A DNA stretch of 15,218 nt from JANXQG01 sp037147235. GTDB lineage: Bacteria > Planctomycetota > Planctomycetia > Pirellulales > Thermoguttaceae. The notes under the pieces are model-generated. The model was given only the letters and a program-made list of their open reading frames with translations, ran no database searches and was not told the origin of the DNA. The stretch lies in NCBI GenBank assembly GCA_037147235.1, contig JBAWVO010000156.1, positions 1 to 15,218 of the forward strand. Reading direction: 5' to 3'. Made by a program: the position numbers and the translations under genes. Shown one piece after another: positions 7,189-15,060 of the stretch. Positions within the stretch are counted from its first letter, which is position 1. Every line of letters starts with the position of its first letter.

Positions 7189-8052
7189 ATGGATGTCTCA
7201 ATCATTATCGTGTCTTACAACACCGCGGAACTTACGGCCGCATGCCTGGAATCCATTTTGGCTTCTCGGCGAGTTAGCTATGAAGTGTTTGTTGTTGATA
7301 ATGCTTCAAAGGACGGCAGTGCGGAAAGCATCCGAAAGAAATTTCCCACGGTGAAAGTCATTGCGAACGCTACCAATCGTGGATTTGGTGCCGCCAACAA
7401 TCAGGCGCTGCGCGATTGTACCGGGCGGCATGTCGTTTTCCTTAATCCGGACACGACCGTTGGGCCTGAGTCGCTCGTTAAAATAACCTCGTTCATGGAT
7501 GCTCACCCGGAGGTGGGGCTGGCTGGCCCCAAGGTGCTTAACACGGATGGCTCGCGTCAGGATTCCGTTTCAAATCGATATCCCGGCCATCGTTATGGAG
7601 CGAAGGATATCGGACCTCTGCCGGGAGAAATCGCTTTTGTGCTGGGTGCCTGCCAGATTGCCGGCACGAAGCTGCTGCACAAGCTTGGCGGGTTCGACGA
7701 GGATTTCTTCTTGTATGGAGAAGATCAGGATATTTGCCTGAGAATCCGCAAATACGGACTCAAAATTGGATTCATCGAGGAAGCCGTTATCATGCATCAC
7801 GGCGGCCAAAGTGAGCGAACGACCCTACCGGCAGAGGTCGTCAGAAAAAAGATTCGCGCAGAGCTTCTCTTTTACCGTAAGCACTATCGTCCCGAGACAG
7901 TCCGATCAATATGCAAAATGCAGACTCGCCGTGCTGCCTGGAGAATATTCACAAATCGAATATTGCTTGCAGCGGTGCCAAACAAATCGGATGCCTTGGA
8001 AAAATTGGCAAGATATCAGGTGATCCTGGAAGAAATGGCCCAATATCCATAG
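7189..8052 (+). CDS. Family 2 glycosyltransferase (WbbL/rhamnosyltransferase-like)
   Basis: Probably adds one sugar from a nucleotide-sugar donor to a polysaccharide or lipid-linked precursor at the cytoplasmic face of the membrane. The 287 residues begin directly with the GT-A fold: VSIIIVSYNTAELTAACLESI, then VFVVDNASKDGS and NRGFGAANNQAL. FLNPDT (about 84-89) is the metal/nucleotide-sugar DXD-equivalent. GACQIAG and GFDEDFFLYGEDQDICLRIRKYG carry the acidic ED/catalytic-base region. GC content (about 45-53% in sampled lines) is lower than in the permease just upstream, so it probably has a separate origin. The gap to the permease is 67 bases and contains no clear terminator, so read-through is possible but a functional link is not implied. 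The donor and acceptor sugars cannot be named. The ribosome binding site is weak. Confidence 0.88.
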   Translation: MDVSIIIVSYNTAELTAACLESILASRRVSYEVFVVDNASKDGSAESIRKKFPTVKVIANATNRGFGAANNQALRDCTGRHVVFLNPDTTVGPESLVKITSFMDAHPEVGLAGPKVLNTDGSRQDSVSNRYPGHRYGAKDIGPLPGEIAFVLGACQIAGTKLLHKLGGFDEDFFLYGEDQDICLRIRKYGLKIGFIEEAVIMHHGGQSERTTLPAEVVRKKIRAELLFYRKHYRPETVRSICKMQTRRAAWRIFTNRILLAAVPNKSDALEKLARYQVILEEMAQYP

Positions 8053-8066
8053 TCGGGACTGGGGGA

Positions 8067-8086
8067 CCTAACGCCGTTGGCGTAGG
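8067..8086 (+). other. Hairpin downstream of the glycosyltransferase
   Basis: CCT-A-ACGCC pairs with GGCGT-AGG around a GTT loop, an eight-pair stem with one bulged A. It starts 15 bases after the glycosyltransferase stop. There is no U-run behind it, so it is not a standard intrinsic terminator. It may protect the 3' end of the message or be another three-base-loop repeat. Confidence 0.3.
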
Positions 8087-8142
8087 GAATGAATGGGCAC
8101 GAGTTCCCAGGGTGGGCTTCTTCCAGGCTTTCATGGCACTAG

Positions 8143-8160
8143 GTCAGTTTAGAAACTGAC
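8143..8160. other. Perfect 8-2-8 palindrome on the esterase stop codon
   Basis: GTCAGTTT-AG-AAACTGAC is perfectly self-complementary apart from the two central bases. On the - strand it contains the last codons and the TAA of the esterase gene. In RNA it could form a seven-pair stem with a four-base loop. No U-run follows on either strand. Its place between two convergent genes fits a bidirectional 3'-end structure, but this is inferred. Confidence 0.35.
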
Positions 8161-10044
8161 GTTTATGCCAAACTCGCCACCGCAGGTTATCATCTGTGGA
8201 TTGATGTACATCGCCGAAGCCGCGCCTCGCAGAATTACCCGTGGGTTGAGAGTGTAGTATGCGCCAAGCGATGAGGTGGCCCAATCGGAGACCATGGGAA
8301 CCGCGTCCATCGTGTAAGACGGTGCCACTGTCGAGGAGGTAAGCCAAGCCGTTACGGTACGGTCCTTGCCGGCGCACTCATGGTTCCAGCTCGCTTCCAC
8401 GAACGGCCGCAGGCGGCCCAGGTCCGCCGATACGCGCCAGCCGAGTTGGCTGACGAACGATTCCCGCGTCTGACCATCAAACGACAGGGCCGTGACGCCG
8501 GTGGTGCCGTTTTCGGTGAAGCCATCGACGCGCACCTCTTGCATCACCAAACCCATCACGGGACCGGTGGTGATCTTCCCAAAATTTAAGTCATAGCCGC
8601 CGCGCAACGCAAGCGCAAACGACTGTCCCGTGGTGCTGGCGTTGTTCTGGTCGGTAAACACACCCAACGGCACGGAACGCTCAATTCTGTCCTGGAACGA
8701 GTCATAGGTCGCTACCGCATTGCCCCACACCGCCCCGGACCGGTAGGCGGCATAAAGGCTCGGTGCCTCTTCTACCTGATTGAAGTGGCCCCCCGTGGAG
8801 AATCCCGTCGCCTGGCTATCCGTCGTGAACGCCGCGCCCACGATCAGCCCGCTCGACAACTGATAATCGATGCCCACCGTGCCGCCAAAGGGAGTGCCGG
8901 AATCGCCGGTAAAGCCCGTTGCGTGATTGACTTGCAGGCTGTAGACCCCAGCACTCGTCCATGCGTTGAAGCCGCACGGCCCGCGATGTTGCTCGGAAGC
9001 ATCCATCTGACTCTGGATGGTAGCCGCGCGTGCCCAGCCGCCCTGCACGACGCTTTCCGCCAAGAGGGAAATCTCGCTCGGCGCGATGAGCAGGCTGTAG
9101 GTGTAATCCGCCTCGATCGTCTGGCCCGCCGTGGTCAGGTGTACGCCATCGATGAACAGATAGTCTCGCTGTTGGGCGGGGCTGAGAATGTCAAAACAGG
9201 CAGTGACGTGGGGGTCGGCAAAAGGAGCATTAATCGCCTGTACCGAATCGCTGGTGAACCCGAAACGGCCTGGATGTTGTACCACGTACTTGAATAAGCT
9301 GTCGTTGTCCGCGGGAATGAAGCGTACGCCCTGCGCTACCAGGTCCGTCCACTCAGCTACCCCCGTCGAATAGGAAACCGCATAGGCGGCGGTAGCACTA
9401 GAGCTGGTGATAAAACCACCTGGACCGGCAAAAAGTGCCGAGTCATAAGAGTTCCGAACCACGATGGTGCGCGCGCCGGCCGCTTGCAGGCTTGCGACTT
9501 TTACTGCCAGGTCTTGTGCCCCATCGCTCAGATAGGTGGGGTGTTCGGATTGCCAGAGGGTGCCTTGACTTAAGACAAATGTCACGTCGTTGTCGCCTGA
9601 CTTGATGAGGTAGAGAGCATTGGGATTGGCAACGCCGTGGACTTTCGCGAGGTAAATCTCAATCTGAGAAAGAGTGCATACATTATCAGGCACCATCGAT
9701 TCGTGGTTGACCACCGTCGTTGCGCCGCCGTTGGCATAATTGGTTCCGCCGCCGGGTGCATCAGCCGGCGTGGCGCTCAGGCCAAACTTGTCCGCCAGCA
9801 TGGTGGTATTCATGACTCCATCCCCGGCGAACCCGCCCGTGAGGCCATTATGGAGGGCGGTCTGCATGGGAATATCGAATGACGAAGTTCCCGACGTCGT
9901 AAAAGCGAAATACCCAGTATCCAGGGTGCTATCGCCAAAAATATTGAACTGGTTGAACCCAGCCGCGCCGGCCGTGCCGGGCGCACTGAGGGCGGTGAAT
10001 AAAAACAAGGCAGCCAAAAGAGCAAACGGTTTCATTTTGGGCAT
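8149..10044 (-). CDS. GDSL/SGNH esterase with C-terminal autotransporter-like beta-barrel
   Basis: Probable surface-anchored lipase/esterase of the EstA type, hydrolysing ester bonds outside the cell. The 631 residues start with a signal peptide (hydrophobic 6-20, likely cleaved near AGAAG at 25-29). The SGNH blocks are in order: FGDSTLDTG with nucleophile Ser39, NYANGGA near 102-108 for block II, IKSGDND with Asn152 for block III, and DGVHLTTAG with Asp299 and His302 for block V, completing the catalytic triad. From about 360 to the end the sequence alternates polar and hydrophobic residues with many Gly and aromatics (GGTVGIDYQLSSGLIVGAAF and similar), and ends in Phe, which is typical of an autotransporter barrel. 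The start at 10044 gives MPKMKPF; Met4 at 10035 is an equal alternative. It converges on the glycosyltransferase and appears monocistronic. Confidence 0.88.
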   Translation of the reverse strand: MPKMKPFALLAALFLFTALSAPGTAGAAGFNQFNIFGDSTLDTGYFAFTTSGTSSFDIPMQTALHNGLTGGFAGDGVMNTTMLADKFGLSATPADAPGGGTNYANGGATTVVNHESMVPDNVCTLSQIEIYLAKVHGVANPNALYLIKSGDNDVTFVLSQGTLWQSEHPTYLSDGAQDLAVKVASLQAAGARTIVVRNSYDSALFAGPGGFITSSSATAAYAVSYSTGVAEWTDLVAQGVRFIPADNDSLFKYVVQHPGRFGFTSDSVQAINAPFADPHVTACFDILSPAQQRDYLFIDGVHLTTAGQTIEADYTYSLLIAPSEISLLAESVVQGGWARAATIQSQMDASEQHRGPCGFNAWTSAGVYSLQVNHATGFTGDSGTPFGGTVGIDYQLSSGLIVGAAFTTDSQATGFSTGGHFNQVEEAPSLYAAYRSGAVWGNAVATYDSFQDRIERSVPLGVFTDQNNASTTGQSFALALRGGYDLNFGKITTGPVMGLVMQEVRVDGFTENGTTGVTALSFDGQTRESFVSQLGWRVSADLGRLRPFVEASWNHECAGKDRTVTAWLTSSTVAPSYTMDAVPMVSDWATSSLGAYYTLNPRVILRGAASAMYINPQMITCGGEFGINVSF

Positions 10045-10096
10045 GGCGATAGTCCCAACGATAGAACTGACAAGGGTTTAGGTAAGTTTTTGTGGT

Positions 10097-10113
10097 GCGG
10101 CCGTCCCGGCTGC
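10097..10113. repeat. Palindromic repeat unit GCGGCC-N5-GGCTGC
   Basis: The arms GCGGCC and GGCTGC pair with one G-U-type mismatch around GTCCC. It stands four bases from a second palindrome at 10118-10134, so the two form a small REP-like cluster in the 233-base gap upstream of the esterase gene. No function can be assigned. Confidence 0.4.
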
Positions 10114-10117
10114 ATGC

Positions 10118-10134
10118 GCAGGCCAGACGCCTGC
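10118..10134. repeat. Short palindromic repeat, copy 2 of the GCAGGC/GCCTGC type
   Basis: GCAGGCC-AGA-CGCCTGC is a 7-3-7 inverted repeat with one mismatched pair. Bases 10118-10137 match 22-41 at 18 of 20 positions, and some similarity continues beyond (CACC, then AAGTTG against AACTTG). The rest of the gap between the esterase start and the helicase stop (10045-10277) shows nothing I can support beyond these repeats. Confidence 0.6.
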
Positions 10135-10277
10135 ACCCCAAGTTGTTTTTGAACGGGTACTAACCGGGGCGAGGCGGTGCAATCCGCAACATCCGTCAAG
10201 CCGATACATTCATAAAACTCGTATCGACCGACACGAATTGCCATTCCAGAAAAGAATCCGTTCTCGGAAAAGCTTGC

Positions 10278-12968
10278 CTATTCCCTAAAGTCAGCCACTA
10301 ACCCTTGCCAATTGCGGTCCAAAATCCAAGCGTAACGGCCACGACCACCGCTGCGGGCTTCCCACAATTGCCCTACCGCCCGCTTGTGCTGCTCTTCGGG
10401 GTCGCTGGCCATCTTCCCCATCTTGTATTCGACAAGCACGATGATGCCGTTTTGCAGTTCCACGAGGAAATCGGGAAAGTATTTTCCCGGCGACTTGGGG
10501 AGCCAGAAACCGCCCTGGCTTTCGTGTTCCGTGTTGCGTATCCATCGCAGTACATTCGCGTGACTATCGATCCGGGCCGCGCACTCCGCTTCCTCGCCGT
10601 TCATCTCGAAAACCAAATCAAAGGCGTGCTTGCGAAACTTCAGCCCCCCCTGGAAACAACGCGAGGGGCGATAGTTTTCTTCTTCGATGCGAATGGCAAA
10701 CTCAGCGGATGTCTCGATCGCGTCAGGTTCGTTTCGTATCAACCACTCCGCGGCCCGCCGGATCTGGGAACGGCCATGTTCCGCGACCTTCATTCGCAAC
10801 CGTTCGGCCAGCATGTGCCGCCGGCGCACGACGATCGGCAAACTCAAACCGCGATCTCGCAAGAGGTGCTCGACCGCCCGATGCAACCAGGGTTGACTTT
10901 CTTTGAGCGGCAGCCCCAAAAACGAATCGCCACGATGCAGTTCGCGATCGAGCCAGCGGGTTAACTCGACCGCGCTCCAGTCGTCGCCCTCGCCGATCAG
11001 TTCCAACTGCTTCAGACGCACGTCGCCGGTGACCTGCATGACGGTGCGTCCGTCGCGTCCGCCGGGGTTTGCCTCCATGTCGATCGTCACCGCCGTGCCG
11101 ACACGAATATCCGAGGCGAATTCCCCTTCCGAAAGACCCGGCTCGCAACGTGCCATATCCCAGGCAAAGTTATCGAGTTCCTCCGGCTCGAAGAGGGTTC
11201 GGCGGTCGCCTTGCTTCAACGTCAAACGTGGCACAAGCAACGGTTTTGCGTACTGCCCAAGCGGTTTGACGGCAATGCCGACCGGGCGTTCGCGCTCCCA
11301 ATAGGCTTCCACCGCGGCCCGGTCGGCCGGTTCGGTCAACGCCTCGCAAAGCGTCTGAACCTCGTGCCGGTCCAACAGGTCGCTTACCACCAGCGTATGC
11401 GTTGACTCATCGTAGCGGGTTTTCTGCGTCAGTCCTGGCGACAGCGATTGAGGAACGGGCGGACTGTTCAATGGGATCCGCCCTAACCCGAGCCATCCTT
11501 CACCCGTCGCCGAGGTAACCCGCAGTGCCTCATCGGCCGATCGGTCGTCGAAACCGCAATTTTGAACCATTCGGTCGCGGAGTTGCATCGCCGTCCGCAC
11601 CACGTCGTCGCTCAATACAAAAGCATACGCGCGATCGAGGGCCGGCACCCGCGACGGAGTCGCGTTTGGCATCCGCAGGATGCGGCCAATAAGCTGCTCC
11701 ACCGCGGTGGGCGTCGCTGCGTTGCCGATCGACCCCAGGACATAGGCCAGCGGACAATCCCAGCCTTCCCGCAACTTGTCCACGGTCACGATGTAACGAA
11801 CCGGGCAATCACCCGCCAGCAGATCTTCCTCGCCAATCTCGTCGATCGTGCCCGTGCAAATCCGCACATGATCCGCGGGCACTTCCAGTTGTTCGAGGAG
11901 CGCCGCCTTGACCTTCTCGACCGTGTGCGTTTCCCGCGTCTTTGAACTCGGCTGCGCTTGGATCAGGGCAATCGGACGCGAGAATGGCAACCCTTGCTCC
12001 TCATACTCGCGATCGGCGATCGTCTCCAGTTCGTCGCGCCGCTGCACGGTTGCCGCCAACACTTCCAGCCAGTCGCCGCGGCTTTCCAAATCGACCGGCA
12101 GCTTGATCATCCCTTCATTCTTGAGTTCCAGCGCGCTGACCGCGTGCAGCACGTTGCTGGCAAAACGAGGATCGGTGGGGTGCCGCGGATCGTGACGCTG
12201 CTCCGGAGTGGCGGTCAACTCCAGCACGAATTTTGGACCAAAGCGGGCCAGCGATTCAAACGACGTCGGCGTGCGGGCATTGTGGGCCTCGTCCATAATC
12301 ACGATCGGCCGCCGCAATCGCAGGGCGTTGGCCAGCGAAAGATTCACCAGCCCGTTCTCATCGCAGGCAAGGTCGGCGCGGAGATGAACGGGCAGATTTT
12401 GGAAGGCCTCTTGCAAATAGCCGTTGTCGCGGTAGATTCGCCGCGTACTTGCCAATTCCTCCCCGCCCGGTTCGTCCCGCAGACGATATGATTGAATCGT
12501 AGTCACGATCACCAGCGCCGTTTCCTTCGATCGCACGATTCCCGATTTGGTCAACGCTTCCTCCAGCGTGACCACTTCCACGGAACAGGCCAGCGATTCC
12601 TCCAGGGCCAGGCGATAGGGATGCGTCGGCCGACGCAAGGCCCGCAAGGTTTGGTCGCGAATCGTCGTGCTGGGCGTGATCCAGAGGCAGGCTGGTTGAT
12701 CGGTCCCTAGCAGGGCGCGGCCGATCTCACCGATCGACTCCGCCGCCAACAAGGTTTTGCCACCTCCGGTGGGCAGTCGCAGGCAGATGTAGGGCACGCC
12801 TTCAAAACCGGGCGCGGTGTAGTACTGATCACGGCCCGTCACCGTGCGGAATGCCTCATGTTCGGCCCGTGCCTCGCCGAGTACCTCGCGCCGACGAACC
12901 TCACGGCAATACTCCGTCAAGATATGGAGCGTCTCTTTTTGATATTCTTTCAGGGGCAGTCGTGTCAT
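10278..12968 (-). CDS. DEAH helicase-nuclease, type III-like restriction subunit (Res)
   Basis: Predicted restriction subunit that moves along or switches on DNA with ATP and cuts unmodified DNA together with the adjacent methyltransferase. It has 896 residues from the ATG at 12968. That start overlaps the Mod stop as ATGA, so it is preferred to the in-frame ATG 28 codons upstream inside Mod. Superfamily 2 motifs are in order: Walker A PTGGGKT (66-72), DEAH with IVIMDEAHNAR (226-229), TATP (252-255), VDKLREGWDCPL (about 397-407) and QLIGRILRMP (about 425-434) for motif VI. The C-terminus has a PD-(D/E)XK-type nuclease core: YFPDFLVE with Asp833, then LVEYKMGK with Glu847 and Lys849. The long middle (about 450-780) is not recognised. 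All motifs look intact. The distance to true EcoP15I-like Res proteins is uncertain. Confidence 0.87.
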   Translation of the reverse strand: MTRLPLKEYQKETLHILTEYCREVRRREVLGEARAEHEAFRTVTGRDQYYTAPGFEGVPYICLRLPTGGGKTLLAAESIGEIGRALLGTDQPACLWITPSTTIRDQTLRALRRPTHPYRLALEESLACSVEVVTLEEALTKSGIVRSKETALVIVTTIQSYRLRDEPGGEELASTRRIYRDNGYLQEAFQNLPVHLRADLACDENGLVNLSLANALRLRRPIVIMDEAHNARTPTSFESLARFGPKFVLELTATPEQRHDPRHPTDPRFASNVLHAVSALELKNEGMIKLPVDLESRGDWLEVLAATVQRRDELETIADREYEEQGLPFSRPIALIQAQPSSKTRETHTVEKVKAALLEQLEVPADHVRICTGTIDEIGEEDLLAGDCPVRYIVTVDKLREGWDCPLAYVLGSIGNAATPTAVEQLIGRILRMPNATPSRVPALDRAYAFVLSDDVVRTAMQLRDRMVQNCGFDDRSADEALRVTSATGEGWLGLGRIPLNSPPVPQSLSPGLTQKTRYDESTHTLVVSDLLDRHEVQTLCEALTEPADRAAVEAYWERERPVGIAVKPLGQYAKPLLVPRLTLKQGDRRTLFEPEELDNFAWDMARCEPGLSEGEFASDIRVGTAVTIDMEANPGGRDGRTVMQVTGDVRLKQLELIGEGDDWSAVELTRWLDRELHRGDSFLGLPLKESQPWLHRAVEHLLRDRGLSLPIVVRRRHMLAERLRMKVAEHGRSQIRRAAEWLIRNEPDAIETSAEFAIRIEEENYRPSRCFQGGLKFRKHAFDLVFEMNGEEAECAARIDSHANVLRWIRNTEHESQGGFWLPKSPGKYFPDFLVELQNGIIVLVEYKMGKMASDPEEQHKRAVGQLWEARSGGRGRYAWILDRNWQGLVADFRE

Positions 12969-14605
12969 GGTTGATCGGCTCCGCGTAAAGAATACGGAAT
13001 CTGGCGGAAGGTCACGTCCTCGCGGCGAAGCGTGGCTTCGCCGAGGCGGCATGCCTCGCCGTAGACGACCCTCGGGCCACGTCCGGCGGGGTGCGGCGGC
13101 AAATGGGCGAGCACCGCGCCGGTCAAGACATTGCCGCCCGCGGGACGGCGATCGCCCAAAACGCCGTTATAGAGCAGGTAAATCGCCTGGCCGTTGTGTA
13201 CGCCCAACAGTGGGCAATCCTTCCGCGGCTGCTTCGGTGCCGGCACGCCCGTCGCCAACAGATAGACGTAGCGAGCCAGATCGGCAAACGGCACCTCGCC
13301 ATTGACGTTGCCGTCGGCGTCTAGCAATGTGCGGCCCAGACGACAGTAGCGAAAGCCGGAACCAAGGGGATTAACTTCATTCCGCCCAGTGATCACAACT
13401 TTGAGCCTTTGCGCGGTCACGTCTCCGCAGATAGCATTATCCAATTCGACGAGCACAAATCGCCGACATCCTCCATCCGCCTTATTCAAATCCAAGACGG
13501 CATGTCCTGTACTGCCACTCCCGGCAAACGAATCCATTACCAGGGAGTCTTTGTCGGTTGCGATTTGCAGAATGCGCTGAATAAGCCGGATCGGTTTTGG
13601 TGTCGAGAAGTCAAGGCGGTCATCGCTTATCCAGTCACGAAGTTCTCTTCTAGCTTCCTGGTTGTCACCTGCGAATTCTCTTGTCCACCAAGTAGTTGGG
13701 ACGACACCTTCTGCAACCTCAGAAAGAAACTTCTTTACGCGAGGGCGCGTTCTGGTTCCATTGCCCCAGGAAACACGATTGTCCGCGGCATTGCGAGAGT
13801 GCGCAGCCTCGTCAAATGCCCACACTCGTCTCCGCGATGGCCAGACCTGTTCGCCAGTGTGCGGATTGGTAATTGCATAGAACAGGTTCGGTCGTTCATC
13901 TGCGGTTTTATTGCAGGTGTAATCAGCCGAAGTCCACGGGCCTCGGGGGTCATTATCTGAATTGCTGTAGCGAGAATTCTGAGCTGCTTCTCGAGGCAAG
14001 AGACTGCGATCCCAGCCGTTGGAGTCATCCCGGCTCAGCTTGGCTCGCTTCGCATAGACAACAATGTAATCGTGCATGTCTGATAAGTTGATTGCATCGT
14101 TTTGTGGCGATTGTTTCTTCTGCCATATTATTGTTGCAATAAAGTTTTGTGGGCCAAATATCTCGTCTAAAATATGCCGCAAATTGTGAACTTCATGGTC
14201 CGCGATACTCACGAAGATTGCCCCATCCTCGCGCAGAAACTCCCTGAGCAGTGCCAACCTTGGGTACATCATGCAGAGCCATTTATCGTGGCGGCAGAGG
14301 TCTTCGGCCTCTTTACCGACGACGTCGCCGAGCCATTTGCGGATTCGCGGGTCGTTGACGTTGTCGTTGTAGACCCAGCTCTCATTGCCCGTGTTGTAGG
14401 GCGGATCGATGTAAATGCACTTGACCTGCCCGCGATAGCGAGGCAAGAGGGCCTTCAGGGCCTCCAGGTTGTCGCCCTCAATCAACAGGTTTTCCGCCTC
14501 GGGATCGCCCACCGAGAGTTCTCGGTCACATTCCAGCAGCCGAGTCGGCACGTGTCGATGATGCTCGACAACCGCCTCTTTTCCAATCCAATTCAGCGTA
14601 GGCAT
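12965..14605 (-). CDS. Adenine-specific DNA methyltransferase, type III-like (Mod)
   Basis: Predicted to transfer a methyl group from S-adenosylmethionine to N6 of adenine in a target site and to supply specificity to the Res subunit. The 546 residues show beta-class order: catalytic motif IV DPPYNTG at 67-73, before the SAM-binding motif I DSFAGSGSTGHAV at 358-370. FVSIADHEVHNL (131-142) is the conserved strand following the catalytic part. Residues about 150-340 should hold the target-recognition domain. The DNA for this part (about 13560-14220) is clearly more AT-rich than the ends of the gene. The C-terminal ~120 residues (from about 425) are an extension ending FRQIPYSLRGADQP. The stop overlaps the start of Res by 4 bases, indicating translational coupling. 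The start at 14605 lacks a strong ribosome binding site. The recognition sequence cannot be read from the protein. Confidence 0.9.
   Translation of the reverse strand: MPTLNWIGKEAVVEHHRHVPTRLLECDRELSVGDPEAENLLIEGDNLEALKALLPRYRGQVKCIYIDPPYNTGNESWVYNDNVNDPRIRKWLGDVVGKEAEDLCRHDKWLCMMYPRLALLREFLREDGAIFVSIADHEVHNLRHILDEIFGPQNFIATIIWQKKQSPQNDAINLSDMHDYIVVYAKRAKLSRDDSNGWDRSLLPREAAQNSRYSNSDNDPRGPWTSADYTCNKTADERPNLFYAITNPHTGEQVWPSRRRVWAFDEAAHSRNAADNRVSWGNGTRTRPRVKKFLSEVAEGVVPTTWWTREFAGDNQEARRELRDWISDDRLDFSTPKPIRLIQRILQIATDKDSLVMDSFAGSGSTGHAVLDLNKADGGCRRFVLVELDNAICGDVTAQRLKVVITGRNEVNPLGSGFRYCRLGRTLLDADGNVNGEVPFADLARYVYLLATGVPAPKQPRKDCPLLGVHNGQAIYLLYNGVLGDRRPAGGNVLTGAVLAHLPPHPAGRGPRVVYGEACRLGEATLRREDVTFRQIPYSLRGADQP
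13023..13058. repeat. Tandem palindromes within the 3' part of mod
   Basis: CGGCGAAGC-GTG-GCTTCGCCG (13023-13043) is a perfect 9-3-9 inverted repeat. CGAGGC-GGCAT-GCCTCG (13042-13058) is a 6-5-6 repeat sharing two bases with it. On the - strand they encode about residues 516-528 of Mod (GEACRLGEATLRR). The peptide looks normal for the protein, so the palindromes may be chance products of GC-rich codons, although they match the three-base-loop style of the intergenic repeats. Confidence 0.45.
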
Positions 14606-14650
14606 CCGTTCAAGTCCAAGTAGGGTGGCGTCGGGTAGTCTCGATGGGTG

Positions 14651-14665
14651 CCATGCGTAGCATGG
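14651..14665. repeat. Palindrome CCATGC-GTA-GCATGG
   Basis: Perfect 6-3-6 inverted repeat in the 120-base gap between the antitoxin-like gene and mod. A related GGCATGGTC follows at 14678-14686. It could reduce read-through from the small gene into mod, but there is no U-run, so a terminator call is not justified. It fits the family of short three-base-loop palindromes elsewhere in the window. Confidence 0.45.
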
Positions 14666-14725
14666 TCGGCGAATCCCGGCATGGTCACGTCAACGGCATC
14701 GTGCCGCGGCTTTGGTCGACGATCG

Positions 14726-14977
14726 CTAGCCGCTCAGCCCCAGTTGGCGTTTGACCTCATCCAGGGGGACCGTTTTGGCCTGCTTGGCTCGCTCTTCCAG
14801 CAGGGCCATAAGATGAACATTGCGCCGAGTTCGCGCAACCTCCTCGTCAAAATCATCAATGGCCGTAAGCATGAACTGGGTGCCATCGACAGTCCGAACG
14901 AGAATATCCTCTTGCCGGGCCTGCGCCAGCAGGGCGTTTACTTCGGCTGATTGCGTTGTGATGCTAATCGTCTTCAT
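14726..14977 (-). CDS. Small Phd/YefM-like antitoxin-type protein
   Basis: 83-residue acidic protein. The N-terminus (MKTISITTQSAEVNALLAQARQEDILVRTVDGTQFMLTAI) resembles the Phd/YefM DNA-binding fold: a short strand, a helix with LL..A, then a beta-hairpin with an R.xDG turn. The rest is a charged helix with RTRRN and a C-terminal segment VPLDEVKRQLGL. Such C-termini usually wrap a toxin, but no toxin gene lies on either side: the 120 bases to mod have no matching reading frame and the upstream bases show none. The start is well supported by AAGGA (complement of 14987-14991) nine bases upstream. Being first in line before mod and res, it may be a stray antitoxin or a DNA-binding regulator of the restriction locus. 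The family assignment is moderately sure; the role is inference. Confidence 0.65.
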   Translation of the reverse strand: MKTISITTQSAEVNALLAQARQEDILVRTVDGTQFMLTAIDDFDEEVARTRRNVHLMALLEERAKQAKTVPLDEVKRQLGLSG

Positions 14978-15000
14978 AGGTCGAATTCCTTACCATGTTG

Positions 15001-15029
15001 ATTGTACCCGAGCGCGAAGGGACGCAAAA
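15001..15029 (-). promoter_or_regulatory. Possible promoter for the antitoxin-mod-res group
   Basis: On the - strand TACAAT (complement of 15001-15006) is a near-consensus -10 box, about 24 bases upstream of the antitoxin-like start. The best -35 candidate at 17 bases, TTTTGC, is weak; TTTGCG at 16 bases is another choice. The call rests mainly on the -10 box and its distance from the gene. Confidence 0.4.
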
Positions 15030-15060
15030 GCGGCACTCTACTTCACAAGCCCATCTATAT

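Noticed and set aside
10305..10964. 219-codon open frame on the + strand opposite Res
   Set aside because: Overlaps the nuclease end of Res, whose PD-(D/E)XK motif is intact; no family features of its own.
10278..14977. A larger defence system such as BREX, DISARM or type I restriction
   Set aside because: Only a methyltransferase and one helicase-nuclease are present; no PglZ, BrxL, DrmA/B, HsdS or other marker gene can be seen in the window.
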